A stretch of 51,954 nt of DNA from Nemertoderma westbladi (Eukaryota; Xenacoelomorpha; Nemertodermatida; Nemertodermatidae): contig JAUCBJ010003725.1 of the NCBI GenBank assembly GCA_032718475.1, positions 1 through 51,954 of the forward strand, in the 5' to 3' direction. Position numbers and translations under genes: made by a program. Of the stretch, positions 1-11,355 are shown one piece after another. Within the stretch, counting starts at the first letter, position 1; the number at the start of each line of letters is the position of its first letter. A model generated the notes under the pieces. It did no database searches. It was given only the letters and a program-made list of their open reading frames with translations, and was not told the origin of the DNA.

Positions 1-991
1 CCATCTTTGGTAAAGGATAGTCGACACCATATAATTCTTCGAAGTACTTCAACATCTCTGGTCCAATCCTCAATGCGTAATTAGCAGCATCTATCATATC
101 CTGACGGGCCCAGACCCTAAATGGGATTTTTAAGCTGTCATTGGTGTTGGACACCATATCGGAAACAATTAAAGCAAGTAAATAAGTGGACATCTTGAGT
201 GTGGGTTCGAAGGTTGTCCTCGTTCTGTCTCCAGTAACACGGCTGGTAGAAACAGCCGGCATGTTGGACATGGCATTGTAATCCGAGCGGTGAGTTACCG
301 AGAGCTCGAAATGAGCTTTCAATCCCGGCTCATCGAAACAGGGAAATACTTTCCGTGCATCCGTTACTTGCAGTTGGGACGTGGCCATCCAGTGAATCGT
401 TCCATTCGAGGTGTAGGAAGAGCGATACAACCCAGCCAGGCTATCATCCAACACACCATTAAACTCAACGTAAAGTTCATAGTCAGAATCTTTTCCAAGA
501 TATCCATTCAATTTAAGAACTAAGTATTCGTTGTTCGGATAGAGAAAGTATTCTTTAATGGTTGGAAGGAGTGCATCTTTCGACGTTGTTATTAATTTGG
601 GTTCACTTGTGATGTTTAGCAACTTGCTGTGGACTACAACGATATCTGTAGTCTCAATAACGGTGAAGGTTATAGAAACGGATCCACTGAAATAAAAGGA
701 TGGTTCCAAGAAAACATCAAGGAAAACATTGTAATATGAAGGTCTCAGGGAGAGAGGGAGGCGGGTTTGATTCCATGGCATGGCGGTGGTGGTTACAGTG
801 TCATTACTACACCGACCTCCATAAACAACAGCCAACACCGTTACCAGAACAAGTACAGCAACCAGAGCTACGATAATTATAATTAAGTTTAACTTAGATA
901 AAGTAACATAACGACCAGCCGCCCTCTTATGTTGTGAATCGGAATCTTTCGTTTTCTCAAGAACCTGCAACTGGCTGCCATGAAAAGACAT
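1..991 (-). CDS. M1-family (aminopeptidase N-like) membrane metallopeptidase, 5' coding part, runs off the window
   Basis: The minus strand from 991 is open for 330 codons to the window edge. The start ATG is supported by an in-frame TAA a few codons upstream. The product looks like a type II membrane ectopeptidase that removes N-terminal residues from peptides outside the cell. Residues 1-33 form a charged cytoplasmic tail and about 34-57 a single hydrophobic anchor. A Ser/Thr linker follows, then LPLSLRPSYYNV (78-89), the usual opening of the M1 N-terminal domain. Family landmarks follow in order: TDARKVFPCFDEPGLKAHF (210-228), MSTYLLALIVSD (267-278), and a stretch ending in ELYGVDYPLPKM (319-330), which precedes the GAMEN and HEXXH catalytic region in this family. 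The catalytic residues themselves lie beyond the edge. Several N-X-S/T sites fit an extracellular domain. No frameshift or stop is seen and no intron is needed in this part. The exact paralogue (APN, APA or other) cannot be decided here. Confidence 0.93.
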   Translation of the reverse strand, partial: MSFHGSQLQVLEKTKDSDSQHKRAAGRYVTLSKLNLIIIIVALVAVLVLVTVLAVVYGGRCSNDTVTTTAMPWNQTRLPLSLRPSYYNVFLDVFLEPSFYFSGSVSITFTVIETTDIVVVHSKLLNITSEPKLITTSKDALLPTIKEYFLYPNNEYLVLKLNGYLGKDSDYELYVEFNGVLDDSLAGLYRSSYTSNGTIHWMATSQLQVTDARKVFPCFDEPGLKAHFELSVTHRSDYNAMSNMPAVSTSRVTGDRTRTTFEPTLKMSTYLLALIVSDMVSNTNDSLKIPFRVWARQDMIDAANYALRIGPEMLKYFEELYGVDYPLPKM

Positions 992-1510
992 TGTTTGAAA
1001 GTTATTATAATTAATTGCACTTCAAATAATATATCTTTAAAATATCCGCAGACACACATATATAACGCATACCTGTCAACAATAAACGAATTTAATTGCG
1101 CATTATCTATAAAGAAATCTACACATATTATTATCATTATAATCATAAACCCAATTTGATCATTAATTAATTAGCCTATTTGAAATAGACTAGAATGTAA
1201 TATTTGTACGATTCCGTATTTTATGGTTGTTCATCTTTCTATGATATACCAGATGAAAGAGCACGCACGGAAAGCCAACAATATAGGATGATGGATGGCA
1301 TATAATCACAGAATGCAAATACGGTGTTCTGCAAATACTACATAACGATAACTGTTTTAAATGCACGTCACTCAACCCCCTTAATAATTAATTATAAGAT
1401 TTATTACAATATTATACTGGTGCTACTAGTCAGCTAGTCCATATAGATAGACCTATGTGCAAGGAATGTTAACGAAATCTTTGCATTAAAATTAACTTGC
1501 CAGACTTAAA
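992..1510. other. 5' flank of the aminopeptidase gene, AT-rich, no gene seen
   Basis: This is the upstream side of the minus-strand aminopeptidase gene and must hold its 5'UTR and perhaps its promoter or first intron. I see no TATA box or splice site I would defend. Short open frames here have no coding character. Confidence 0.5.
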
Positions 1511-1539
1511 TTTTCCCATATGAAGGGTTTCCAATTACT

Positions 1540-1870
1540 AAAGCGAAAGCAATACTAAAGGATATATGAGAACGTAACACTAAAGAAATGGTCTGAGAAG
1601 GGAAAACTAAATAAATGGTTTGAGTAAGGAGTATAGCAATGGTATGGGAACGCAGCACTAGGCCAATGGTTAGGCATCGTAGCACTAAAGCAATGGATGA
1701 GAAGGAAACACTAAAGCAATGGTTTTGGAACGCAGCTCTAAAGCAATGGTTTTGGAACGCAGCTCTAAAGCAATGGTTTTGGAACGCAGCTCTAAAGCAA
1801 TGGTTTTGGAACGCAGCTCTAAAGCAATGGTTTTGGAACGCAGCTCTAAAGCAATGGTTTTGGAACGCGA
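1540..1870. repeat. 27-bp minisatellite with degenerate left flank
   Basis: From about 1711 to 1870 six near-identical 27-bp units follow one another, each containing caatggttttggaacgcagc. Between 1540 and 1710 diverged copies share only caatggt..g and (a)cactaaag. Because 27 is a multiple of three, three frames stay open and give periodic peptides. That is a consequence of the repeat, not evidence of coding. Confidence 0.9.
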
Positions 1871-2008
1871 CACTGAGTACTATAATCGGCATGCTGCATT
1901 GCAGCTGCACATTGAGATTGCTGTGCCGGCTTAAAAATAATAAGGAAATTGTGCGGCATACATGCAATCTTCAATCGGGATGCTGCTATACAGCTTGTTT
2001 TAAGAATG

Positions 2009-2421
2009 ATATGCCGACTTATCGACATTTGATATGCCGACTTATCGACATTTTATATGCCGACTTATCGACATTTGATATGCCGACTTATCGACATTTG
2101 ATATGCCGGCTTATCAACATTTGATATGCCGGCTTATCGACATTTGATATGCCGACTTATCGACATTTGATATGCCGACTTATCGACATTTGATATGCCG
2201 ACTTATCGACATTTGATATGCCGACTTATCGACATTTGATATGCCGACTTATCGACATTTGATATGCCGACTTATCGACATTTGATATGCCGACTTATCG
2301 ACATTTGATATGCCGGCTTATCGACATTTGATATGCCGACTTATCGACATTTGATATGCCGGCTTATCGACATTTGATATGCCGGCTTATCAACATTTGA
2401 TATGCCGGCTTATCGACATTT
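2009..2421. repeat. 23-bp minisatellite, about 18 copies
   Basis: About 18 head-to-tail 23-bp units contain atgccgacttatcgacattt. Most variation is gccgac versus gccggc, with a few tcaac for tcgac. The variants cluster at both array ends, and the middle is uniform, as expected if the centre is being homogenised. Confidence 0.95.
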
Positions 2422-3095
2422 TTTGCTTATATGACATTTGATAGATCATCTTCAAGGCCAGTGCCCTTTAAGATGCGTCTCAAGAAAGTCATGTGCTGTC
2501 CACAATACTAATTCACTCCATGAGGCCGCCAAAGCAGAAGATTATGCACTGGTTGGTCCTCACGGCGAAAGCAATGATGTCCTGCAAAGCGGAGGAAAGC
2601 AATGGTTTGAGAAAGACTTGGATTAGTCAGTGGGTTAGATATTCCGTTGTATTGTAGGTTTCCTATAGACACACACACCCACACCTCCTTATGAAAGATC
2701 ACAGAATTAAAAATAAGTATCAAATTTTATTTTTGCAGTAATAAAAAAATCCAAGAGTAAGTCCTATATATGACATATATATTGTAATAATATATAGTAA
2801 ATGGATAAATATTAGTGACAAAATAATAATAGATAACAATCTGTCTGTCCTATACATTGAATTGTCTTATAGCATTAATATAAATTAATGAAAAATAGTT
2901 AAGTATATAATGGGGAATATATGACATATTTGTAAGGAATTAATTGCGGATTTAATAGCCCCGATACAAATATTAGACCCACTTACTAACTAATATATTC
3001 GCGTCCATTAAATATATGAAGGGCCATTATAAACAAAACCGGGCTTTTAATAAATGCAGTGGCGGTTTGTATTTGATCTATTATTTATATTTATT
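2422..3095. other. AT-rich interval between minisatellites, no gene seen
   Basis: No supported gene. At 2566-2615 there are isolated half-copies related to the 27-bp repeat (aaagcaatggtttgagaaag), so that family lies on both sides of the 23-bp array. Confidence 0.5.
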
Positions 3096-3097
3096 AT

Positions 3098-4138
3098 CAA
3101 GGTGCTCTGTGTGCTAGACAATATGAAATAGGTACACTGTGTGATAAACGATATGAAATAGTTGCACTGTGTGCTAGACGATATGAAATAGGTACACTGT
3201 GTGATAAACGATATGAAATAGGTGCACTGTGTGCTAGACGATATGAAATAGGTGCACTGTGTGCTAGACGATATGAAATAGGTGCACTGTGTGATAAACG
3301 ATATGAAATAGTTGCACTGTGTGCTAGACGATATGAAATAGGTGCACTGTGTGCTAGACGATATGAAATAGGTGCACTGTTTGCTAGACGATATGAAATA
3401 GGTGCACTGTTTGCGAGATGATATGGAATAGGTGCACTGTGTAATAAACGATATAAAATAGGTGCACTGTGTGCTAGACAATATGAAATAGGTGCACTGT
3501 GTGCTAAACGATATGAGATATGTGCACTGTGTGCTAGACAATATGAAATAGATGCACTGTGTGATAAACGATATGAAATAGGTGCACTGTGTGATAAACG
3601 ATATGAAATAGGTACACTGTGTGATAAACGATATGAAATAGGTGCACTGTGCGCTAGACGATATTAAATAGTTGCACTGTGTGCTAGACGATATTAAATA
3701 GGTGCACTGTGTGCTAGACGATATGAAATAGGTGCACTGTGTGCTAGACGATATGAAATAGGTGCACTGTTCGCGAGATGATTTGAAATAGGTGCACTGT
3801 GTGATAAACGATATGAAATAGGTACACTGTGTGATAAACGATGTGAAATAGGTGCACTGTGTGCTAGACAATATGAAATAGGTGCACTGTGTGCTAGACA
3901 ATATGAAATAGGTGCACGGGGTGCTAGACGATATGAAATAGGTGCACTGTGTGCTAGACGATATGAAATAGATGGATGCACTGTGTGCTAGACGATATGA
4001 AATAGATGCACTGTGTGCTAGACGATATGAAATATGTGCACTGTGTGCTAGACAATATGAAATAGGTGCACTGTGTGCTAGACGATATGAAATAGGTGCA
4101 CTGTGTGCTAGACGATATGAAATAGATGCACTGTGTGC
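3098..4138. repeat. 30-bp minisatellite, about 34 copies
   Basis: Thirty-bp units contain gatatgaaataggtgcactg preceded by either gtgctagac or gtgataaac, two interspersed subtypes. The period is strict apart from an extra GATG at about 3971-3974 that shifts the register. The minus strand stays open for 382 codons here, with a decapeptide period. The 4-bp shift changes the frame midway and alternative frames are also open, so I do not call a gene. Confidence 0.95.
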
Positions 4139-4789
4139 CAAAGAAATGATGAAAAATCCACGAAAATCATTAAAAATGATTAACAACCGATTCAATATAT
4201 TACATTATTTTCAGGCTCAGCCGGTACATATCTTAAGTGAATAGCTTTGTATATTGTGTAACCTTTCTCATTAAGCGCTATTTTTATTTACTTAACCGAT
4301 TATGGAGTATTGATCCCCTGACAGCGGCCTTTTGTCGAATGTTTCCGTTAGATTAATGTACCCAGTGCCAGTGTATACGATAGGTGAATTATTGGGCGAG
4401 TACGGATATTCTATCCAAATTGCAAATTGCATTGCGTATCTACTGGTAAGAGTGAGTAATTTGTGACACCATAAAAGTTTATAACACCCAGCGAATTCGG
4501 AGGAAATGAAATTTCCATTCATTGACGGCAGGACCGCTGCATCCATACAAATGTGACGTACGACACGTCAAGGTTGAAAGAAATTTAATGAATGTAAACT
4601 GAATTAGACTGCAATTCCTGTCAATCACGCTTGTATGCTGGTTACAACGGATACAGGTCTGGATGGGCGCCTGGGCCTCTGCGAAGCAGAATTGTGAGCC
4701 CTTATTAGTGAAAGAAAAATTATCATTATACTATGACTAAATTATATTGGCTTCCGACAGATACATCCACCCCAAAACACACATTTGTC
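4139..4789. other. Unique AT-rich interval, no gene seen
   Basis: Non-repetitive sequence between the 30-bp and 27-bp satellites. Open frames are short and I recognise no motif or RNA gene. Confidence 0.45.
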
Positions 4790-7700
4790 CAGTGGCCCTT
4801 AATATCCCAGGGACCATAATGCCCCACGGACCGTAATGGGCCATAATGTCCCAGGGAGGGACGCTGCAAACTTCGCCCGGAGCAATCTTCGCCCTCAAAA
4901 TGAGTGTTAACAACCTCGTTTATTGTTTTGGTTATTCGACTCTGTAACCTGCTCCTTTCCCCCAATCGGGCGAAGGTTGGTCGCGGGCGAAGATTTCCCG
5001 CGGGCGAAGGTTGGAGGCGGGCGAAGATTGCACCCAACCCCCAGGGATCGTACGTAATGGACCATAATGTTCCACGGACCGTAATGGACCATAATGTCAC
5101 AGGGACCGTAATGTCCCACGGACCGTAATGGACCATAATGTCGCAGGGTCCGTAATGGACCATAATGTCCCACGGACCGTAATGGACCATAATGTCCCAC
5201 GGTCCGTAATGGACCATAATGTCCCACGGTCCGAAATGGACCATAATGTCGCAGGGTCCGTAATGTCCCACGGACCGTAATGGACCATAATGTCACAGGA
5301 ACCGCAATCTCCCACGGACCGTAATGGACCATAATGTCGCAGGGTCCGTAATGGACCATAATGTCCCAGGGACCGTAATGGACCGTATGTCCCACAGTCC
5401 GTAATGGACCATAATGTCCCACGGTCAGAAATGGACCATAATGTCCCGCGGTCCGTAATGGTCCATAATGTCTCACGGTCCGTAATGGACCATAATGTCC
5501 CAGGGACCGTAATGTCCCAGGAACCGTAATGGACCATAATGTCCCACGGTCCGTAATGGCCCATAATGTCCCAGGGACCGTAATGTCCCACGGACCGTAA
5601 TGGTCCATAATGTCCCACGGTCCGTAATTGTACATAATGTCGCAGGGTCCGTAATGGACCACAATGTCCTAGGACCGTAATGTCCCACGGACCGTAATGG
5701 ACCATAATGTCCCACGGTGCGTAATGGACCATAATGTCCCACGGACCGTAATGGACCATCATGTCCCACGGTCCGTAATGGACCATAATATCCCAGGGAC
5801 CATAATGTCCAGGGACCCTAATGGACCATAATGTCCCTCGGTCCTTAATGGACCATAATGTCCCACGGTCCGCAATGGACCATAATGTCCCAGGGACCTT
5901 AATGTCCCACGGTCCGTAATGGACCATAATGTCATAGGGACCGTAATGGACCATAATGTCCCACGGTCCGTAATGGACCATAATGTCCCACGGACCGTAA
6001 TGGACCATAATGTCCCACGGTCCGTAATGGACCATAATGTCACAAATGGACCATAATGTCCCACGGTCCGTAATGGACCATAATATCCCAGGGACCGTAA
6101 TGGACCATAATGTCCAGGGACCCTAATGGACCATAATGTCCCATGGTCCGTTATGGACCATATTGTCCCACGGTCCGCAATGGACCATAATGTCCCAGGG
6201 ACCGTAACGTTCTACGGTCCGTAATGGACCATAATGTCCCAGGGACCGTAATGTTCTACTGTCCGTAATGGACCATAATGTCCCAGGGACCGCAATGGAC
6301 CATAATGTCCCACAGTCCGTAATGGACCATAATGTCCTACGGACCGTAATGGACAATAATGTCCCATGGTCCGTAATGGACCAAAATGTCCCAGGGACCG
6401 TAATGGACCATAATGTCCAGGGACCCTAATGGACCATAATGTGCCACGGTCCGTTATGGACCATAATGTCCCACGGTCCGCAATGGACCATAATGTCCCA
6501 GGGACCGTAATGTTCTACGGTCCGTAATGGACAATAATGTCCCATGGTCCGTAATGGACCATAATGTCCCAGGGACCGTAATGGATCATAATGTCCCACG
6601 GTCCGTAATGGACCATAAAGTCCCACGGTCAGTACTGGACCATAATGTCCCAGGGACCGTAATGTTATACGGTCCGTAATGGACCATAATGTCCCACAGT
6701 CCGTAATGGACCATAATGTCCTAAGGACCGTAATGGACAATAATGTCCCATGGTCCGTAATGGACCATAATGTCCCAGGGACCGTAATGGACCATAATGT
6801 CCAGGGACCCTAATGGACCATAATGTCCCACGGTCCGTTATGGACCATAATGTCCCACGGTCCGCAATGGACCATAATGTCCCAGGGACCGTAATGTTCT
6901 ACGGTCCGTAATGGACAATAATGTCCCATGGTCCGTAATGGACCATAATGTCCCAGGGACCGTAATGGATCATAATGTCCCACGGTCCGTAATGGACCAT
7001 AAAGTCCCACGGTCAGTACTGGACCATAATGTCCCAGGGACCGTAATGTTATACGGTCCGTAATGGACCATAATGTCCCACAGTCCGTAATGGACCATAA
7101 TGTCCTACGGACCGTAATGGACAATAATGTCCCATGGTCCGTAATGGACCATTATGTCCCAGGGACCGTAATGGACCATAATGTCCAGGGACCCTAATGG
7201 ACCATAATGTCCCACGGTCCGTTATGGACCATAATGTCCCACAGTCCGTAATGGACCATAATGTCCTACGGACCGTAATGGACAATAATGTCCCATGGTC
7301 CGTAATGGACCATTATGTCCCAGGGACCGTAATGGACCATAATGTCCAGGGACCCTAATGGACCATAATGTCCCACGGTCCGTTATGGACCATAATGTCC
7401 CACGGTCCGCAATGGACCATAATGTCCCAGGGACCGTAATGTTCTACGGTCCGTAATGGACAATAATGTCCCATGGTCCGTAATGGACCATAATGTCCCA
7501 GGGACCGTAATGGATCATAATGTCCCACGGTCCGTAATGGACCATAAATCCCACGGTCAGTACTGGACCATAATGTCTCAGGGACCGTAATGTTATACGG
7601 ACCGTAATGGACCATAATGTCCCACAGTCCGTAATGGACCATAATGTCCTACGGACCGTAATGGACAATAATGTCCCATGGTCCGTAATGGACCATTATG

Positions 7701-9562
7701 TCCCAGGGACCGTAATGGACCATAATGTCCAGGGACCCTAATGGACCATAATGTCCCACGGTCCGTTATGGACCATAATGTCCCACGGTCCGCAATGGAC
7801 CATAATGTCCCAGGGACCGTAATGTTCTACGGTCCGTAATGGACAATAATGTCCCATGGTCCGTAATGGACCATAATGTCCCAGGGACCGTAATGGATCA
7901 TAATGTCCCACGGTCCGTTATGGACCATAATGTCCCACGGTCCGCAATGGACCATAATGTCCCAGGGACCGTAATGTTCTACGGTCCGTAATGGACCATA
8001 ATGTCCCACAGTCCGTAATGGACCATAATGTCCTACGGACCGTAATGGACAATAATGTCCCATGGTCCGTAATGGACCATAATGTCCAGGGACCCTAATG
8101 GACCATAATGTCCCACGGTCCGTTATGGACCATAATGTCCCACGGTCCGCAATGGACCATAATGTCCCAGGGACCGTAATGTTCTACGGTCCGTAATGGA
8201 CAATAATGTCCCATGGTCCGTAATGGACCATAATGTCCCAGGGACCGTAATGGATCATAATGTCCCACGGTCCGTAATGGACCATAAAGTCCCACGGTCA
8301 GTACTGGACCATAATGTCCCAGGGACCGTAATGTTATACGGTCCGTAATGGACCATAATGTCCCACAGTCCGTAATGGACCATAATGTCATACGGACCGT
8401 AATGGACAATAATGTCCCAAGGTCCGTAATGGACCATTATGTCCCAGGGACCGTAATGGACCATAATGTCCAGGGACCCTAATGGACCATAATGTCCCAC
8501 GGTCCGTTATGGACCATAATGTCCCACAGTCCGTAATGGACCATAATGTCCTACGGACCGTAATGGACAATAATGTCCCATGGTCCGTAATGGACCATTA
8601 TGTCCCAGGGACCGTAATGGACCATAATGTCCAGGGACCCTAATGGACCATAATGTCCCACGGTCCGTTATGGACCATAATGTCCCACGGTCCGCAATGG
8701 ACCATAATGTCCCAGGGACCGTAATGTTCTACGGTCCGTAATGGACAATAATGTCCCATGGTCCGTAATGGACCATAATGTCCCAGGGACCGTAATGGAT
8801 CATAATGTCCCACGGTCCGTAATGGACCATAAAGTCCCACGGTCAGTACTGGACCATAATGTCCCAGGGACCGTAATGTTATACGGACCGTAATGGACCA
8901 TAATGTCCCACAGTCCGTAATGGACCATAATGTCCTACGGACCGTAATGGACAATAATGTCCCATGGTCCGTAATGGACCATTATGTCCCAGGGACCGTA
9001 ATGGACCATAATGTCCAGGGACCCTAATGGACCATAATGTCCCACGGTCCGTTATGGACCATAATGTCCCACGGTCCGCAATGGACCATAATGTCCCAGG
9101 GACCGTAATGTTCTACGGTCCGTAATGGACAATAATGTCCCATGGTCCGTAATGGACCATAATGTCCCAGGGACCGTAATGGATCATAATGTCCCACGGT
9201 CCGTAATGGACCATAAAGTCCCACGGTCAGTACTGGACCATAATGTCCCAGGGACCGTAATGTTATACGGACCGTAATGGACCATAATGCCCCACAGTCC
9301 GTAATGGACCATAATGTCCTACGGACCGTAATGGACAATAATGTCCCATGGTCCGTAATGGACCATTATGTCCCAGGGACCGTAATGGACCATAATGTCC
9401 AGGGACCCTAATGGACCATAATGTCCCACGGTCCGTTATGGACCATAATGTCCCAGGGACCGTAATGGACCATAATGTCCCAGGGACCGTAATGGACCAT
9501 AATATCGCAGGGTCCGTAATGGACCATAATGTCCCAGGGACCGTATTGTCCCAGGGACTGTA
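4790..9562. repeat. Large 27-bp satellite (GGACCATAATGTCCC type) with 384-bp higher-order repeat
   Basis: Roughly 165-170 head-to-tail units of about 27 bp contain cgtaatggaccataatgtcc followed by variants such as cacggtc, cacggac, cagggac or catggtc. From about 6.4 kb the variants recur in a fixed order. The marker agggaccctaatgg lies at 5811, 6116, 6419, 6803, 7187, 7348, 7731, 8088, 8472, 8633, 9017 and 9401. The spacing is therefore usually 383-384 bp (about 14 monomers), with shortened forms of 161 and 357 bp. The left third is irregular and has no such order. Several overlapping minus-strand open frames are shadows of the repeat. Confidence 0.96.
4858..5040. repeat. Foreign, GC-richer insert inside the 27-bp satellite
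   Basis: A stretch of about 180 bp breaks the satellite. It holds several copies of gggcgaaggtt/gggcgaagatt. At 4915-4960 is a segment whose reverse complement resembles 45994-46054 (shared blocks ggaaaggagcaggttacag and ccaaaacaataaacgag). It is therefore a piece of an interspersed repeat family. Confidence 0.75.
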
Positions 9563-10444
9563 ATGTCATGTGGGCCGCAGGGGCGCACAGTGCTCCGGGG
9601 GCGCAGCCGATTTTTACGACGACGTAGTTTACATGCTCAGCGAAAAGATCTTCCTTGGCTCCTCAGGAGAGAGTTGATCACTTGTACATTACCAAGAATC
9701 AAAGTCCTTGAACTACGACAAGCTGATTGACTAATTTACGTCAAAGAAAAGTCGGGCTGTAAAATTTCGGATGGTGTGGGGATAACTTTAAAATAGATAT
9801 ACCTAGTTGTCGCCTTATTTTGCAAAAATTATATTTATCTCTACTTACAATATTATATAATCCATAACGTTATGTACTTTTTAAAATAAGGGGGATATGG
9901 GAGGGGGTGTCACGCACAAGTCACAGTAAGCATTACACTGTAAGGGGGCGCATGGTGATGCTGCTACGTCACTGGCGGGCCCGAATATCCCGCCTGTCAT
10001 AATGCTCCAAGGCTTCTCCCAGGCAATAAGTTCCCATGGGAATTAATTTACGTCAAATTGACAAACATTATTCACAATCATTATTTACAGCATAGATTAA
10101 ACGTATGCAGTGTGGGTCATGATTTTAGGTGGTATTTAATTAGCCTGGTACCTATTTAAAGTGGTTGGCAGAAAAGTTATTGAAAGAGCATTGTTATTGA
10201 ATTGTTATTGAATCCATTCTATATAATTATATTATTAGTTTTTAATTGTTTAAGGAGAATTATACTGTTTAATTCTTAACACCTTATAATTAAAAACACT
10301 ACGTTATTGTCTCCGTATCTAACTGGATAGAGCTGGACTTGTATGCATGAAGTAGTAGTATTCTAGTTGTAGTTGATATTTTTTATTACACTGGTGTTAT
10401 ATAGAGTTCGGCAAATACTGGCATTGTTCTTTGCATGGGAGTAA
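9563..10444. other. Unique interval right of the satellite, no gene seen
   Basis: It starts with a short GC-rich patch (about 9566-9620, then again near 9965-10030) and becomes AT-rich. No open frame of coding character, RNA gene or repeat was found. Confidence 0.45.
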
Positions 10445-10703
10445 AGGCCCATTTATACTCGGCCGTACGACAGCCGTACGAGAACGTCGTAAGGCGGCCG
10501 TGATGGTGAGGTCAACGTACGGCCGCATTCAAGGCCGTACGGTGCCGTTCGGAATTTGGAGTTGTTTTACGACCGTACAGTCTATTTCCGTACGGGATAC
10601 CAAACATACCGCACGGCCGCCTGACGGCTGCTGCACGGACAAATATCACAATTTATCACCACCGTACAGCTGTCGTACGGCCGAGTATAAAATAAATGGG
10701 CCT
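10445..10703. mobile_element. MITE, 259 bp, GC-rich, with TIRs and TAA target-site duplication
   Basis: The left end reads aggcccatttatactcggcc and the right end, reverse-complemented, aggcccatttattttatact. The match continues through cggccgtacgacagc, with 5 extra bases in the right copy, giving inverted repeats of about 31 bp. Exact TAA triplets flank the element at 10442-10444 and 10704-10706. The interior is dense in cggccgtacg motifs. It has no transposase. A 3-bp TAA duplication is typical of PIF/Harbinger-derived MITEs, so that superfamily is the best guess. The 91-codon open frame across it is incidental. Confidence 0.85.
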
Positions 10704-10706
10704 TAA

Positions 10707-11355
10707 AAGTTTTGGTTATAATTAGTGAAAGTAATAATGGTAGTTTGGTAAACTTGTTGCCGTGCGTGCAAGCAGATAAGTTAGTTGCATCGGGGTCGCG
10801 TACATAATGCAGTGACGTTCGTCTAAGCGAATATTGCACCCAACAATGCCTTACTTCTATAACTTTTAAATGCCCACCTTTGTAATCCACCGGTCGCGGT
10901 GTACGTTAGACGTTAGTAAATAAAATACAGGGGTTTCTGTTTTTATAGTTTTTAAGACTCGTAAGTATACAGAGGTTTTTTTGGGATGCTGATCAGATCA
11001 CAAGGAACTCAAATAAAACATTCAAGAAAATTTCTGGTTATTTGAAATGTGGCCACTGGGCCACGAAAAGACAAGTAGTATAAATTAAATATGATATGAT
11101 AATGAACAATCTCCACCAAATCAACCTGATTTTAATACATTATGGATTTTCTAGGATGATGTAAGGGAAATACCAAAAAAAATGAAACAGTACGACACTG
11201 TCAAGTATAATAAAACGTAGAAGGTCTCATAAACTGTATAATAAGATAATAAAGAACTGACAGGAAACATAATATAACAGTATCGAACCACAGAGTAAGG
11301 GAAGCATCAGCTGAATAGCCAAATCACCATGATAGTCACTATGAATATGGTAGCA
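10707..11355. other. AT-rich interval, no gene seen
   Basis: Sequence between the MITE and the foldback-like element. No gene, RNA or repeat that I can support. Confidence 0.4.

Noticed and set aside
2009-2421. CRISPR-like array
   Set aside because: Units are contiguous 23-bp tandem repeats with no unique spacers, in a eukaryotic context without cas genes.
3047-4195. 382-codon minus-strand open frame with decapeptide repeats
   Set aside because: It lies across a 30-bp minisatellite, whose length is a multiple of three. A GATG insertion shifts the frame midway, other frames are open too, and there is no splice or start context or known domain.
4726-9338. Series of minus-strand open frames of 60-312 codons (HYGPLRTVG-type repeats)
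   Set aside because: They overlap each other in different frames across the 27-bp satellite and are by-products of a stop-poor repeat.
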